From Branchiostoma floridae (Eukaryota; Chordata; Leptocardii; Amphioxiformes; Branchiostomatidae), in the NCBI RefSeq assembly GCF_000003815.2, contig NC_049984.1, positions 16,416,601 through 16,480,600 on the forward strand: a stretch of DNA of 64,000 bases. Reading direction: 5' to 3'. Of this stretch, positions 42,001-45,238 are shown in pieces (the stretch's first letter is position 1; each line of letters opens with the position of its first letter). The position numbers and the translations under genes are program-made. Under the pieces are notes generated by a model. The model saw only the letters and a program-made list of their open reading frames with translations, made no database searches and was not told the origin of the DNA.

Positions 42001-42994
42001 GCCGTCTGACTGCATTGAGGACACGTGGCCACTATACATATATGGATCACGTGACCTGTTCTAGATATAACCCAAACCAAAGCCTAGTAGGCGCGACATG
42101 ACTCTGTACTTTTTCTCGTAGGCTCCAACAAAGATGACTTTAGGAGAGCAGGTGACAGCAGAGATCGAGTTCACCAATCCGCTGGACGTGACCCTGTCAA
42201 TGGTGGAGTTCCACATCGAAGGTCCTGGGCTGCAGAAACCAAAGAAAATTTCCCACACGTACGTTATGTCCGATATTGTCAATGTTAGAGCTTTTTCTGT
42301 ACCGTAAATGCTTTTGTAGGGTTGCTTTGCAAAAATCACTGTCATGCTTGTTATGATTGTCAGATATAAAAGCGATTCATTCCTTGCTCCACGTTGACGA
42401 CGTTTTAGATATTCGGACCCAATGATGCAATCTGCACTATTCCAAACAGTTGTTTCCTATACTAATTAATGCCTGATGTTTAACATTGAACTCAGTCTTG
42501 CGTTTGTGTCTATGTCTGTCTATTAACAAGATAACTCAAGAACGACAGAAAGGATTAGTTTCATACAAGCGTTTTTCGTGTGTTTGTAGGTTGTAACTTG
42601 TAAAAGATGCTGGGAATGGTTACAATTTAGGTCCCCTAACTTCTTTCGTATGTACTGCAGCGAAACTTTCGCTCGTGATATCCTCTAAACATGTTCTAAA
42701 CATACTATCGTTCCCTTTTTTGGGTTGGTAGATAGGTTTAGTGCTCGAAAAAATGGCCTAAGATTTGGCGGGCTAGCTAATAGAGTTTAGTTCTGCCATT
42801 TTTTAGATCATTGCCATTCATTAATTACAAATGAATTGCTTCATGAATTTTGCAGACCTATCAAACCAGGAGAGACAGTTAAGGTCACTGAGAGGATGAC
42901 ACCAAGGAAGGTGGGAAAGAAAACCATCATGGCGTCCTTCACCTCCAACAAGCTGACACAGGTCACCGGCGAGCTGGACGTCGTGGTCAGCTGA
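8025..42994 (+). CDS. transglutaminase gene A (alternative first exons + 15-exon body)
   Basis: Body join: 28264-28443, 29207-29319, 30041-30179, 30696-30814, 32334-32441, 33154-33328, 33724-33856, 38125-38228, 38441-38556, 39042-39168, 39705-39823, 40203-40368, 41154-41314, 42122-42258, 42856-42994 (678 residues after any phase-1 head). The family makes calcium-dependent gamma-glutamyl-lysine cross-links. Domain order is N-terminal beta-sandwich (RRGQPF), papain-like core, then two beta-barrels. The catalytic Cys lies in YGQCWVF, the His in NFHVWN (57 residues on) and the Asp in QAVDATPQE (23 further), the usual family spacing. Calcium-site motifs FAEVNAD and YPEGSxxE are intact. Six candidate heads give 1004, 746, 806, 721, 735 or 727 residues. 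The body is well supported; use of every head needs transcripts. Confidence 0.92.
11318..11570 (+). mobile_element. possible tRNA-derived SINE remnant
   Basis: TAGCTCAACTGGTAGCAG near 11329 resembles a pol III A box, and GTGTTCGAGG near 11411 resembles a B box. The spacing is longer than in a true tRNA, with a small internal duplication (GTTGAGCCTCTCGGTTGAGG). A G-tract follows. It is read as a SINE head, not a tRNA gene. Confidence 0.4.
12590..12790. repeat. dispersed repeat copy 1 (shared with 52725-52910)
   Basis: About 180 bases align with 52725-52910. Both share GCGTAACACACCAGCTTCGC, GGCACGCGGCG, GATCCGTCACACC and GTGCT...TACTGTGCT. One copy is in a 5' intron of gene A and the other in intron 4 of gene B, so it is an interspersed element rather than part of the gene duplication. 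Confidence 0.7.
12984..13289. mobile_element. MITE-like element with ~105-bp imperfect inverted arms
   Basis: 12984-13092 aligns with the reverse complement of 13168-13289. Shared blocks include CACACATGCGTATATATT, AAGTCCGT, TACCAGGC/CCACCAGGC and CACAGGTC. A second, inner inverted repeat (GTTAGCTGGGTC / AGGTCAGCTAAC) lies between the arms. There is no coding capacity. Confidence 0.75.
14074..14308. mobile_element. fold-back MITE, family copy 1
   Basis: The arms read inward from TAAGCTCTCTCACACTTCC and carry AGTACGCATG, GCGACAGGAATT and GGGGC-type inner ends. Each arm is about 75 bp. The same family is at 22877-23110. Confidence 0.78.
14858..15347 (+). mobile_element. 5'-truncated L1-like non-LTR retrotransposon with 14-bp target duplication
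   Basis: ATATTTTGGCCTTT occurs at 14844-14857 and again at 15348-15361, directly flanking a 490-bp insert that ends in an A-rich then TA-rich tail. In frame with 14732-15229 the insert encodes a Lys-rich stretch with [17 protein letters not shown] followed by FWKQF. This matches the Cys/His zinc-binding tail typical of L1-type ORF2 C-termini. It is a dead-on-arrival 3' fragment with no reverse-transcriptase core. Confidence 0.82.
15597..15850. repeat. block duplicated at 17752-18250, upstream of TGM-A head 2
   Basis: Segments GGGCGTTTGCCGTCAGGATG...CCACGCCCCCGCAC, AGAAGAGTCGTCATGCATAC, and CACCCAATGTAGGCATCTAA...GCATCCGCTTTACC recur in the same order at 17752-18250. The last segment is also duplicated within this block (about 15694 and 15802). 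A TATAAAA lies at 15791-15797. Confidence 0.7.
15791..15797 (+). promoter_or_regulatory. candidate TATA box for TGM-A head 2
   Basis: TATAAAA sits 146 bases before the ATG at 15943. The duplicated block near 18190 has TGTAAAA at the matching place, so only this copy keeps a TATA. A start site is not proven. Confidence 0.3.
16021..16225 (+). CDS. TGM-A alternative first exon 2: short Pro/Trp/Gly head
   Basis: From ATG 16021 (ACCATG context) to donor GTTAGT at 16226 is 205 nt, ending in phase 1 as the common body requires. It encodes [15 protein letters not shown]..., then a hydrophobic Gly/Trp/Leu stretch ([20 protein letters not shown]), then [16 protein letters not shown]. The hydrophobic stretch could associate with membrane. 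An in-frame ATG at 15943 would add 26 residues that are basic and contain two Cys, which could be acylated. I prefer 16021 for its context, but 15943 is open. The protein would be 746 or 772 residues. Confidence 0.62.
17379..17478. other. assembly gap (100 N)
   Basis: Exactly 100 undetermined bases, a conventional placeholder length, so the true size is unknown. An exon could be hidden here. Confidence 0.99.
17752..18250. repeat. second copy of the head-2 upstream block
   Basis: Repeats the segments listed at 15597-15850 in the same order, with about 300 unrelated bases between the first and second segments. No first exon follows it in a plausible frame. Confidence 0.65.
18930..19230. repeat. 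dispersed 'CCCCCTAGCGG' repeat patch
   Basis: TTGATATTTGGTATGTGGGT followed by AGGTCT is shared with 50307-50340. Related blocks with GCCCCCTAGCGG-type text lie at 49000-49760, 50208-50940 and 60240-61154. These look like fragments of one transposon family, with no coding capacity seen. Confidence 0.55.
19232..19350. repeat. perfect 37-bp inverted repeat with 45-nt loop
   Basis: 19232-19268 (starts ATTTCCCTTAACAAAGTCGA) is the exact reverse complement of 19314-19350. RNA from either strand would form a 37-bp hairpin. Confidence 0.9.
20187..20386. mobile_element. MITE with GGGGCCCGGCCGGGC terminal inverted repeats
   Basis: The left arm ACGTCACATTTCCAAACCGG...CCGGCCGGGC (about 20189-20221) and right arm (about 20352-20384) are near-perfect inverted copies around about 130 bp of AT-rich sequence. 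Relatives lie at 30205-30393 and 30420-30556, with fragments near 27925 and 57065. Confidence 0.8.
20866..21168 (+). promoter_or_regulatory. conserved upstream block of TGM-A head 3
   Basis: About 300 bases before the ATG align with 44535-44832 and 46735-47037 in gene B. Conserved elements include CGGACAGTGCT, GAATGCTGTCTTACGAGTTG and ATTCCCGCCACRTTTGTAGA. TTCCCGCC is an E2F-type sequence. The inverted CCAAT (ATTGG) present in both B copies is degraded here. Confidence 0.6.
21169..21553 (+). CDS. TGM-A alternative first exon 3: RYSFA-type Ser/Gly-rich head
   Basis: ATG at 21169 to donor GTACGG at 21554 is 385 nt, ending in phase 1. It encodes 128 residues starting [20 protein letters not shown], rich in Ser, Gly, Arg, Tyr and Trp, ending in a conserved [15 protein letters not shown]...PAIxxEPxPxSG block. 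Both first exons of gene B encode the same type of head, so this is the ancestral shared first exon and the best supported of the six in gene A. There are no Cys and no signal peptide, which suggests a soluble intracellular form of about 806 residues. The Ser/Arg-rich tract is probably disordered and could be phosphorylated; that is inference. Confidence 0.85.
22280..22500 (-). mobile_element. tRNA-derived SINE remnant, copy 1
   Basis: Shares GGTGTTGGAAGGTGGAGCCC, TCTCCTTCTACCGCCC, ACACCTGGGTGGAGTGAGG and AAGGGCACAATATCGGTGG with copies at about 40540-40760, 46036-46215 and 47728-47910. The right end GAATTCGAACC is the reverse complement of a B-box-like GGTTCGAATTC, so the element is probably on the minus strand. 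Confidence 0.6.
22877..23110. mobile_element. fold-back MITE, family copy 2
   Basis: The arms begin TAAGCTCGTTCGCGCTTCCG at left and CTCATTCACACTTCCGAGTA (reverse strand) at right. They carry CGCATGCGCGGCGACAGGAA and GGCCCCT, and match the element at 14074-14308. Confidence 0.78.
24268..24276 (+). promoter_or_regulatory. candidate TATA box for TGM-A head 4
   Basis: GCGTATAAAAAAC places a strong TATA match about 105 bases before the ATG at 24374, which fits a start site near 24300 and a short leader. Confidence 0.5.
24374..24503 (+). CDS. TGM-A alternative first exon 4: short acidic head
   Basis: ATG at 24374 to donor GTAAGT at 24504 is 130 nt, ending in phase 1. It encodes 43 residues, [20 protein letters not shown]...VLVSDSDD, then joins NGPLKL of the body for a 721-residue protein close to the length of typical TG2/factor XIII A forms. 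A TATA box lies about 105 bases upstream. The head is acidic, with one Cys at residue 8 and no signal peptide, which suggests a plain cytosolic or non-classically secreted isoform. No homologue of this head is seen in gene B. Confidence 0.72.
24504..25174. other. TGM-A 5' intron segment (between heads 4 and 5)
   Basis: No coding signal or recognised repeat. The last ~90 bases resemble the sequence before head 6 and are likely its promoter or leader. Confidence 0.5.
25175..25346 (+). CDS. TGM-A alternative first exon 5: MGTGSS (myristoylation-type) head
   Basis: ATG at 25175 to donor GTAAGT at 25347 is 172 nt, ending in phase 1. It encodes 57 residues: [12 protein letters not shown]..., then [39 protein letters not shown]. 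Gly2 followed by small residues with Ser at position 6 fits the N-myristoyltransferase consensus, and the Arg residues just after could aid membrane binding. An earlier GT at 25318 would leave phase 2 and break the frame, so the donor at 25347 is preferred. Head 6 is a tandem relative. The predicted protein is 735 residues, probably membrane-attached. Drosophila transglutaminase likewise has an alternative acylated N-terminus. Confidence 0.75.
25347..26804. other. TGM-A 5' intron segment (between heads 5 and 6)
   Basis: No coding exon seen. 25490-26110 resembles the dispersed CCTAGCGG-type repeat family in reverse orientation (CACCTAGCGGAATCTGCAAG). The last ~90 bases align with the sequence before head 5. 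Confidence 0.5.
26805..26952 (+). CDS. TGM-A alternative first exon 6: second MGTGSS head
   Basis: ATG at 26805 to donor GTGTGA at 26953 is 148 nt, ending in phase 1. The alternative GT two bases on would give phase 0 and is rejected. The 49 residues are nearly the same as head 5 up to WRLITDDYF and then end IQ. The start [12 protein letters not shown] keeps the myristoylation-type pattern. It lies 1.63 kb after head 5 with matching upstream text (TTGGGAGTA, AAGCTAGGCG), so it is a tandem exon duplication that kept the reading phase while changing the donor. The predicted protein is 727 residues. Confidence 0.72.
26953..28263. other. TGM-A intron between last head and common body
   Basis: No coding exon seen. 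A fragment related to the GGGGCCC inverted-repeat family lies near 27925-27970. The acceptor at 28263 is preceded by a T-rich tract. Confidence 0.5.
28264..28443 (+). CDS. TGM-A body exon 2 (N-terminal beta-sandwich)
   Basis: 180 nt, phase 1 to 1, donor GTGAGT. It encodes [20 protein letters not shown]...VVRRGQPF, the family's HTD...RRGQPF signature of the N-terminal domain. All heads splice here. Confidence 0.9.
28444..29000 (+). repeat. tandem array containing copies of exon 2's 3' end and donor
   Basis: Units of about 124-147 bp (anchor CTAGTTCACCTTTATCC at about 28467, 28614, 28741, 28865) each begin with text like exon 2's end (CTTCACTTTGGTGACTTCGTGAC) and continue with a half copy of the CCGCGGGGTAACC inverted-repeat element. 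Gene B has a single unit after its exon 2. Confidence 0.8.
29207..29319 (+). CDS. TGM-A body exon 3
   Basis: 113 nt, phase 1 to 0, acceptor CATCAG, donor GTATGT. Encodes [20 protein letters not shown]..., beta-sandwich domain. Confidence 0.88.
29797..29999. mobile_element. CCGCGGG(G)TAACC inverted-repeat element in intron 3 of A
   Basis: The left arm (GTTCATCTTTATCCGCGGGA...TATATCCGTTGTA) and right arm (AACAACGGATATAGGTTACC...GATAAAGATGAAT) are inverted copies around a short AT-rich centre. A related palindrome lies at 52208-52396 in the same intron of gene B. Confidence 0.72.
30041..30179 (+). CDS. TGM-A body exon 4
   Basis: 139 nt, phase 0 to 1. Encodes [20 protein letters not shown]...VVVLFNPW, the end of the N-terminal domain (the FNPW motif is typical of the family). 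Confidence 0.9.
30205..30393. mobile_element. GGGGCCC inverted-repeat MITE in intron 4 of A
   Basis: GTCACATTTACAAACAGGGG at left pairs with GGGGCCCGGTTTGGAAATGT at right. The internal text (GTGTACGTAAA..., ACGTCTTGTGTAG) matches the element at 20187-20386 in reverse orientation. Confidence 0.72.
30420..30556. mobile_element. shorter GGGGTCC inverted-repeat MITE relative
   Basis: ACACATTTCCAAAGCGGGGT at left and GTTTGGAAATGTGACC at right form short inverted ends. It lies next to the preceding element and is an eroded family member. Confidence 0.55.
30696..30814 (+). CDS. TGM-A body exon 5
   Basis: 119 nt, phase 1 to 0. Encodes [20 protein letters not shown]...RPWNFGQ, the start of the catalytic core (family pattern YLxxxxxxxEYVLN...W.(Y/F)GQ). 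Confidence 0.92.
31031..31927 (-). mobile_element. 5'-truncated CR1/L2-type retrotransposon with (GAAT)n tail
   Basis: On the minus strand, 31927-31349 encodes 192 residues matching the part after the reverse-transcriptase core in CR1/L2-like elements: [46 protein letters not shown]. The 3' UTR runs to a (GAAT)n microsatellite at 31031-31082, the usual type of tail for these clades. The same intron of gene B is only 162 nt and lacks it. It has no catalytic core and is inactive. Transcription would be antisense to gene A. Confidence 0.85.
32334..32441 (+). CDS. TGM-A body exon 6
   Basis: 108 nt, phase 0 to 0. Encodes [20 protein letters not shown]...VSRIVSKM, the helical part of the core before the active-site exon. 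Confidence 0.92.
32700..32779. mobile_element. 80-bp fold-back element
   Basis: GCCTGGGTACCATCCTATT at 32700-32718 pairs with AATAGGATGGTACCCAGAC at 32760-32778, with a GC-rich centre. It is not seen in intron 6 of gene B. Confidence 0.6.
33154..33328 (+). CDS. TGM-A body exon 7 (catalytic Cys)
   Basis: 175 nt, phase 0 to 1. Encodes [16 protein letters not shown]..., [16 protein letters not shown] and [10 protein letters not shown]. The Cys in GQCWVF is the transglutaminase nucleophile. Confidence 0.95.
33724..33856 (+). CDS. TGM-A body exon 8
   Basis: 133 nt, phase 1 to 2. Encodes [20 protein letters not shown]...DGGDSVW, the conserved RCLGIPxRxVTN...SAHD segment. The donor splits the Trp codon. 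Confidence 0.94.
33868..34170. repeat. (GAT)n-rich low-complexity tract, intron 8 of A
   Basis: About 300 bases made mostly of GAT/GGT triplets begin 11 bases after the donor. The same tract, in the same place, is in gene B at 54738-55015. Confidence 0.9.
34200..38090 (+). mobile_element. full-length-like CR1/L2-group non-LTR retrotransposon in intron 8 of A
   Basis: The intact ORF is at 34717-37905, with a 5' leader of uncertain start (somewhere after the GAT tract) and a 3' UTR ending AAATAAATAAACTTGAAACT...CTTG at 38090. The 3' junction is set by gene B: both introns resume with TCGCACAATT (38091 here, about 55047 in B). B lacks the insert, so it arrived after the duplication or was lost from B. 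It lies in the sense direction of the host gene. Confidence 0.88.
34717..37905 (+). CDS. retrotransposon polyprotein: 2A-like motif, endonuclease, reverse transcriptase
   Basis: 1062 residues, uninterrupted. Residues 22-34 are hydrophobic ([13 protein letters not shown]). Residues 92-100 read GDVEINPGP, a canonical 2A-like ribosome-skipping motif (D-V-E-x-N-P-G-P). An apurinic-type endonuclease follows (GLNETRL at 141-147, ADFNVDL at 252-258, SDHNLIL near 324), then a reverse transcriptase ([50 protein letters not shown] at 778-781) and a CR1/L2-type tail ([20 protein letters not shown]). No separate ORF1 or gag-like protein precedes it. The clade is CR1/L2/Rex1-like; the exact clade needs a tree. 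2A motifs at this position are known from non-LTR elements of sea urchin and amphioxus. The element may still be coding-competent. Confidence 0.93.
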   Translation: MRKSVHYDTMISSAISSSIANRWAVWVVLTLLVCNDGKAIKPVNSIGDEVITSHRQIWPSCPIPTTGHNMYTMQVNYALVNCSLNCALAVCGDVEINPGPEGLHTWRKGVVYAFYNVVSLTKYLEEIQHLLLGGSRIHVLGLNETRLSENIPSSLLEVSGYTLYRRDRDRHGGGTGVYVKRTIPSERRPDLEHTDLEVCCVEVKPEKARKTLLACIYRPPNSGCAWRNAAESFVHELSATAEKGNADVMIMADFNVDLSKPSPATTPLEFLMSLYQLVPLITQPTRITEASATCIDNIFVSNPDRHRSSLSVAWGASDHNLILTCAKAGVEVGGARSREFRNYKNYSQQSFIDSLKAVHWETVLDCINVSEAWAAFKDIFLIVAEAHAPITRKQVKEKGRPAPWLTDRVKNLMGQRDAARRKAIKTKDTKDWELYRSLRNQTTSMIKKAKKTHFESAITDAAEDPSLMWKIINTFTGKTKGKCQVRKIRRSDERCISEPAEMAEEFNNYFSSSAADLARDIPVSEEDPLRHVPEATSTFRLRPVEETEVLNELLRLKPKKATGVDKIPSRLLKDSAPIIVKPLAHIFNLSITSGEVPDDWKLAKLSPIYKSGNKDSVSNYRPVSVLNVASKVMEKMVHNQVSHFVNSTGQLTAHQSGFRKHHSTGTAVQKVVEDIQSAQNNKKVTVALFLDLRKAFDTVNHQILLGKLQKMGFDNGAINWFRSYLTDRFQHVDIQNQQSTQKRVTCGVPQGSVLGPLLFSLYVNDLPQVVRKCKIHMYADDTVLYCSASLSKECEETVSEDMKLVANWFIVNRLSLHPDKTKAMLFGSPQKLRHAGNTVTVTDGFNSFEQVKVYTYLGVTMDSSLNWSAHTERMVKKLLAGLSALSRAKPYVTKEILLVMCRTLLYTHLDYCDTAWLLSLFHCNKVRSQQLTKLLNRAARIITGRSLKDRVPTETLLTEAGMVPLVERVKLNTLVTVHKAVRHKAPAYMTQMFKWLSPPVLRVRTRTATKQLYNFDPHMLDTPKAHVETFKGSLQYLGPVLWNSLAADQRKHTSTSAFKNGL
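38125..38228 (+). CDS. TGM-A body exon 9 (catalytic His and Asp)
   Basis: 104 nt, phase 2 to 1. Encodes [20 protein letters not shown] and [15 protein letters not shown]. His (FHVWN) and Asp (AVDATPQE) complete the triad, 23 residues apart. Confidence 0.95.
38441..38556 (+). CDS. TGM-A body exon 10 (calcium site)
   Basis: 116 nt, phase 1 to 0. Encodes [15 protein letters not shown]... and [12 protein letters not shown]. Asn and Asp of VNAD match calcium ligands known in the family. Confidence 0.93.
39042..39168 (+). CDS. TGM-A body exon 11
   Basis: 127 nt, phase 0 to 1. Encodes [12 protein letters not shown]...[22 protein letters not shown]. Most family members and gene B have RED where A has RHD; the YPEG glutamate is kept. 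Confidence 0.92.
39330..39460 (-). mobile_element. tRNA-derived SINE head remnant in intron 11 of A
   Basis: ATTGAACTCAGCACCTACTG and AAGGCTCTAGTCGTTGCGCC resemble the reverse complement of a tRNA (TGGCGCAACG...AGAGC...GTTCAAT), so the pol III-like head is on the minus strand. Confidence 0.5.
39705..39823 (+). CDS. TGM-A body exon 12
   Basis: 119 nt, phase 1 to 0. Encodes [20 protein letters not shown] and an acidic [16 protein letters not shown]. With exon 11 it forms YPEGSDQE, giving the second calcium-site glutamate. Confidence 0.92.
40203..40368 (+). CDS. TGM-A body exon 13 (first beta-barrel)
   Basis: 166 nt, phase 0 to 1. Encodes [20 protein letters not shown]..., [20 protein letters not shown]. 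Family pattern: YTG(V/x) in barrel 1. Confidence 0.92.
40540..40760 (-). mobile_element. tRNA-derived SINE remnant, copy 2 (intron 13 of A)
   Basis: GGTATTGGAAGGTGGAGCCC, CTCTCCCTCTACCGCC and ACACCTGGGCGGGGTGGGGA match the copy at 22280-22500. A short direct repeat (CACCCGGA...CCTGGCG) follows at about 40928-41025. Confidence 0.6.
41154..41314 (+). CDS. TGM-A body exon 14
   Basis: 161 nt, phase 1 to 0. Encodes [20 protein letters not shown]..., [20 protein letters not shown], the end of barrel 1 (family DFRLxxPDL). Confidence 0.92.
42122..42258 (+). CDS. TGM-A body exon 15 (second beta-barrel)
   Basis: 137 nt, phase 0 to 2, acceptor TTCTCGTAG. Encodes [20 protein letters not shown]...[15 protein letters not shown], with the family FxNPL...EGxGL pattern. 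Confidence 0.92.
42856..42994 (+). CDS. TGM-A terminal exon 16
   Basis: 139 nt, entered in phase 2, stop TGA at 42992-42994. Encodes [20 protein letters not shown]..., [20 protein letters not shown], the end of barrel 2. Confidence 0.93.
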
Positions 42995-43565
42995 TCAATC
43001 ACGCGAGAAAAGTAAAACAACGCGAGATCTGGCATATGTACAAGGCATATGTATGTTTGGCCCAAACCACATTTTCAGGAACTATTTCACTAATCAACAT
43101 TTCCTTAATTCCGCTTGATACGCATTAAAAAGGAAAGGAAGATTGTATAAGAAGGCAGTTTAGTAGTAGTAGTAGAGTCATTTATCGTAGATTTTATACA
43201 TTTATAGATTTTATTGGTTTGGAAAATATGACGATTATTTCCTGATTGTGAACGTTGGTAATGGGGCGATACTGTTTTCTGAAATGATACAGAGCTTTGA
43301 TACTTACTGCAATATTGTTATATTAGATTTTGACTTTACTTTGTACTTGGAAGAAACTAATTAATCCTTGTGACGTCATTAGTTCCACAAAAAAAGAAAT
43401 AAAATCTGTGTTTTGCATATTACTAAACGCGTGCATAATTGTCAAGAAAGTTGTTGAATCAACAGGTTTTAATTCATTCGAAAAGAAATCAGATGGTAGT
43501 CCACATAAAGACCTCTTACAAGTCGTTCGATATTATTCTTTCTTTGTTGCTATGAAATTTTGGCC

Positions 43566-43571
43566 AATAAA
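43566..43571 (+). terminator. candidate polyadenylation signal of TGM-A
   Basis: AATAAA in a TGGCCAATAAATGAAT context that is conserved in gene B (63884-63889). An earlier AATAAA at 43398-43403 is not conserved. Confidence 0.55.
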
Positions 43572-43635
43572 TGAATTGATTCTACGTTTATCTCTGAATC
43601 ACTTTGTTGACACCAATTAGAAAAATAAACATACA

Positions 43636-43965
43636 TTACATATCTGCACATCAGAGACTTACATATCTGCACATCAGAGACTTACATATCTGCACATCAG
43701 AGACTTACATATCTGCACATCAGAGACTTACATATCTGCACATCAGAGACTTACATATCTGCACATCAGAGACTTACATATCTGCACATCAGAGACTTAC
43801 ATATCTGCACGTCAGAGACTTACATATCTGCACATCAGAGACTTACATATCTGCACATCAGAGACTTACATATCTGCACATCAGAGACTTACATATCTGC
43901 ACGTCAGAGACTTACATATCTGCACATCAGAGACTTACATATCTGTACATCAGAGTATAGTTATA
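43636..43965. repeat. 23-bp minisatellite, array 1 (3' flank of A)
   Basis: About 14 near-identical 23-bp units, core CTTACATATCTGCACATCAG. It is related to arrays at 57133-58410 and 63948-64000. Because 23 is not a multiple of 3, three units make a 69-base frame cycle, giving a spurious 118-residue ORF. Confidence 0.95.
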
Positions 43966-44534
43966 CTGCGGTACGTCGGTGGCGTCGCTGTATTTTGATT
44001 GGATTTATTTTACCCTTTACTTGATAAAGGGAATATCATACAGAACGTAGGACTAATTAATAAAAGACAACTAAACACACAAAAGCGTAAAAAGATTCGA
44101 TTTCTATCGATGAAACTCGTTGAGCACATTGTTGAATCGCACGGACGCAGCAAAGTCGCCAACGTGCCGCACCTTCGAATTCAGTGACATCAGATCCTGT
44201 CTTCTGCGAATTTGAAATGAAGCTAGCTGGCTGCATAATAGAATCTACGAGGGCGTAAGCGTCCGCAATGTATCAACTGACAAAGACAATGACGCCCGCC
44301 TCATGTACATATCATGTACTTACTCATACGTGTCAACCATGGTGGTAGTGGTGATGATGTAAATGAATGGATCTCAAATGTCTCAACTATTCACAAAGGC
44401 AAATCTGTTCAGAATTTAACTATTTTCGTTTTAATAATCGATTCCTTTGTTTTGATCTCACTGTCTCTGAGGTAAGAACATTAAGACTCACTATTTTTAT
44501 CGTCTAATTTGATCTCAAACTTTCTTCAGACTAC

Positions 44535-44832
44535 GCCCGGGCCCACCCTCTTTGAATGTCAACCCCACCTTCCTCTTTTTTACGGACAGTGCTCTGTCTG
44601 AATGCTGTCTTACGAGTTGTACAGATTCATCAGTAACTCTTATTGGTTGAAGCTTTATACTTTAAATTTTGTTGTATTCCCGCCACATTTGTAGACGGCA
44701 ACTTTGTCTGGACTTGCCGTAACTATATATTCAGTTGTAGTTTCGAGCTGTCTGGCAGACATTTGGTATACGTCCATGAGAGAAGCTGTACGAGTCTTAA
44801 CTACAGACAAAACGTGAGAAACGAGCATCAAG
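44535..44832 (+). promoter_or_regulatory. conserved upstream block of TGM-B head 1
   Basis: Aligns with 20866-21168 and 46735-47037. It contains ATTGG (inverted CCAAT, about 44642), TATTCCCGCCAC (E2F-like, about 44676) and a CTATATATT about 110 bases before the ATG. Confidence 0.62.
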
Positions 44833-45238
44833 ATGTACACCGTCAACAAAGCGAGCACGCGGTATTCCTTTGCGTATAGCAACAGCGGCCGCTCATCTTC
44901 CGTGTATTCGTCGGGCGGACGAAGCGGCGGGTGGCGGCAGGGGAGCCGCTTCTCTTCGGGCGGCTCCTCGCTCTACTTCAACGGGTTCGACAAACCCGGC
45001 GGCGGCAGAGCGTCCTCGCGGAGTCTTTTCAACAATAGCCGCACGACTCGGAGCTCGTCCATCGATAGGTACCACATCAACAAGCCGCGGACTTCAAGCT
45101 CGGCATCGGGCGGCGTGGGCTCGAGCTCGTACCACAAACAGCGGGGCGGCTCCGGGTTCAACTGGTGGGGCACGTCTACCAACTCGGGGCGGCAGTCTGA
45201 ACGGCCCGCGATCAATCTTGAACCCGAACCTGTATCAG
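44833..45238 (+). CDS. TGM-B alternative first exon 1: RYSFA-type head
   Basis: ATG at 44833 (CAAGATG) to donor GTGCGA at 45239 is 406 nt, ending in phase 1. It encodes 135 residues starting [20 protein letters not shown], Ser/Gly/Arg-rich, with the [19 protein letters not shown] and [15 protein letters not shown] blocks. It is homologous to head 3 of gene A. The donor is weaker than that of head 2 (GTGCGA against GTACGA). The sequence after it is almost the same as after head 2. No Cys, no membrane segment. Confidence 0.82.

Larger units (their letters stand above)
42995..44832. other. TGM-A 3' UTR and A-B intergenic region
   Basis: About 1.8 kb without another coding gene. The 3' UTR aligns with that of gene B up to AATAAA at 43566-43571 (context TGGCCAATAAATGAAT in both). 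The 23-bp minisatellite follows, then about 570 bases with no recognised feature (43970-44535), then the upstream block of the first gene B head. Confidence 0.7.

Noticed and set aside
43604-43965. 118-residue ORF with regular [18 protein letters not shown]-type repeats
   Set aside because: It is the 23-bp minisatellite read in rotating frames; there is no start context, splice site or homologue in gene A's or B's coding exons.
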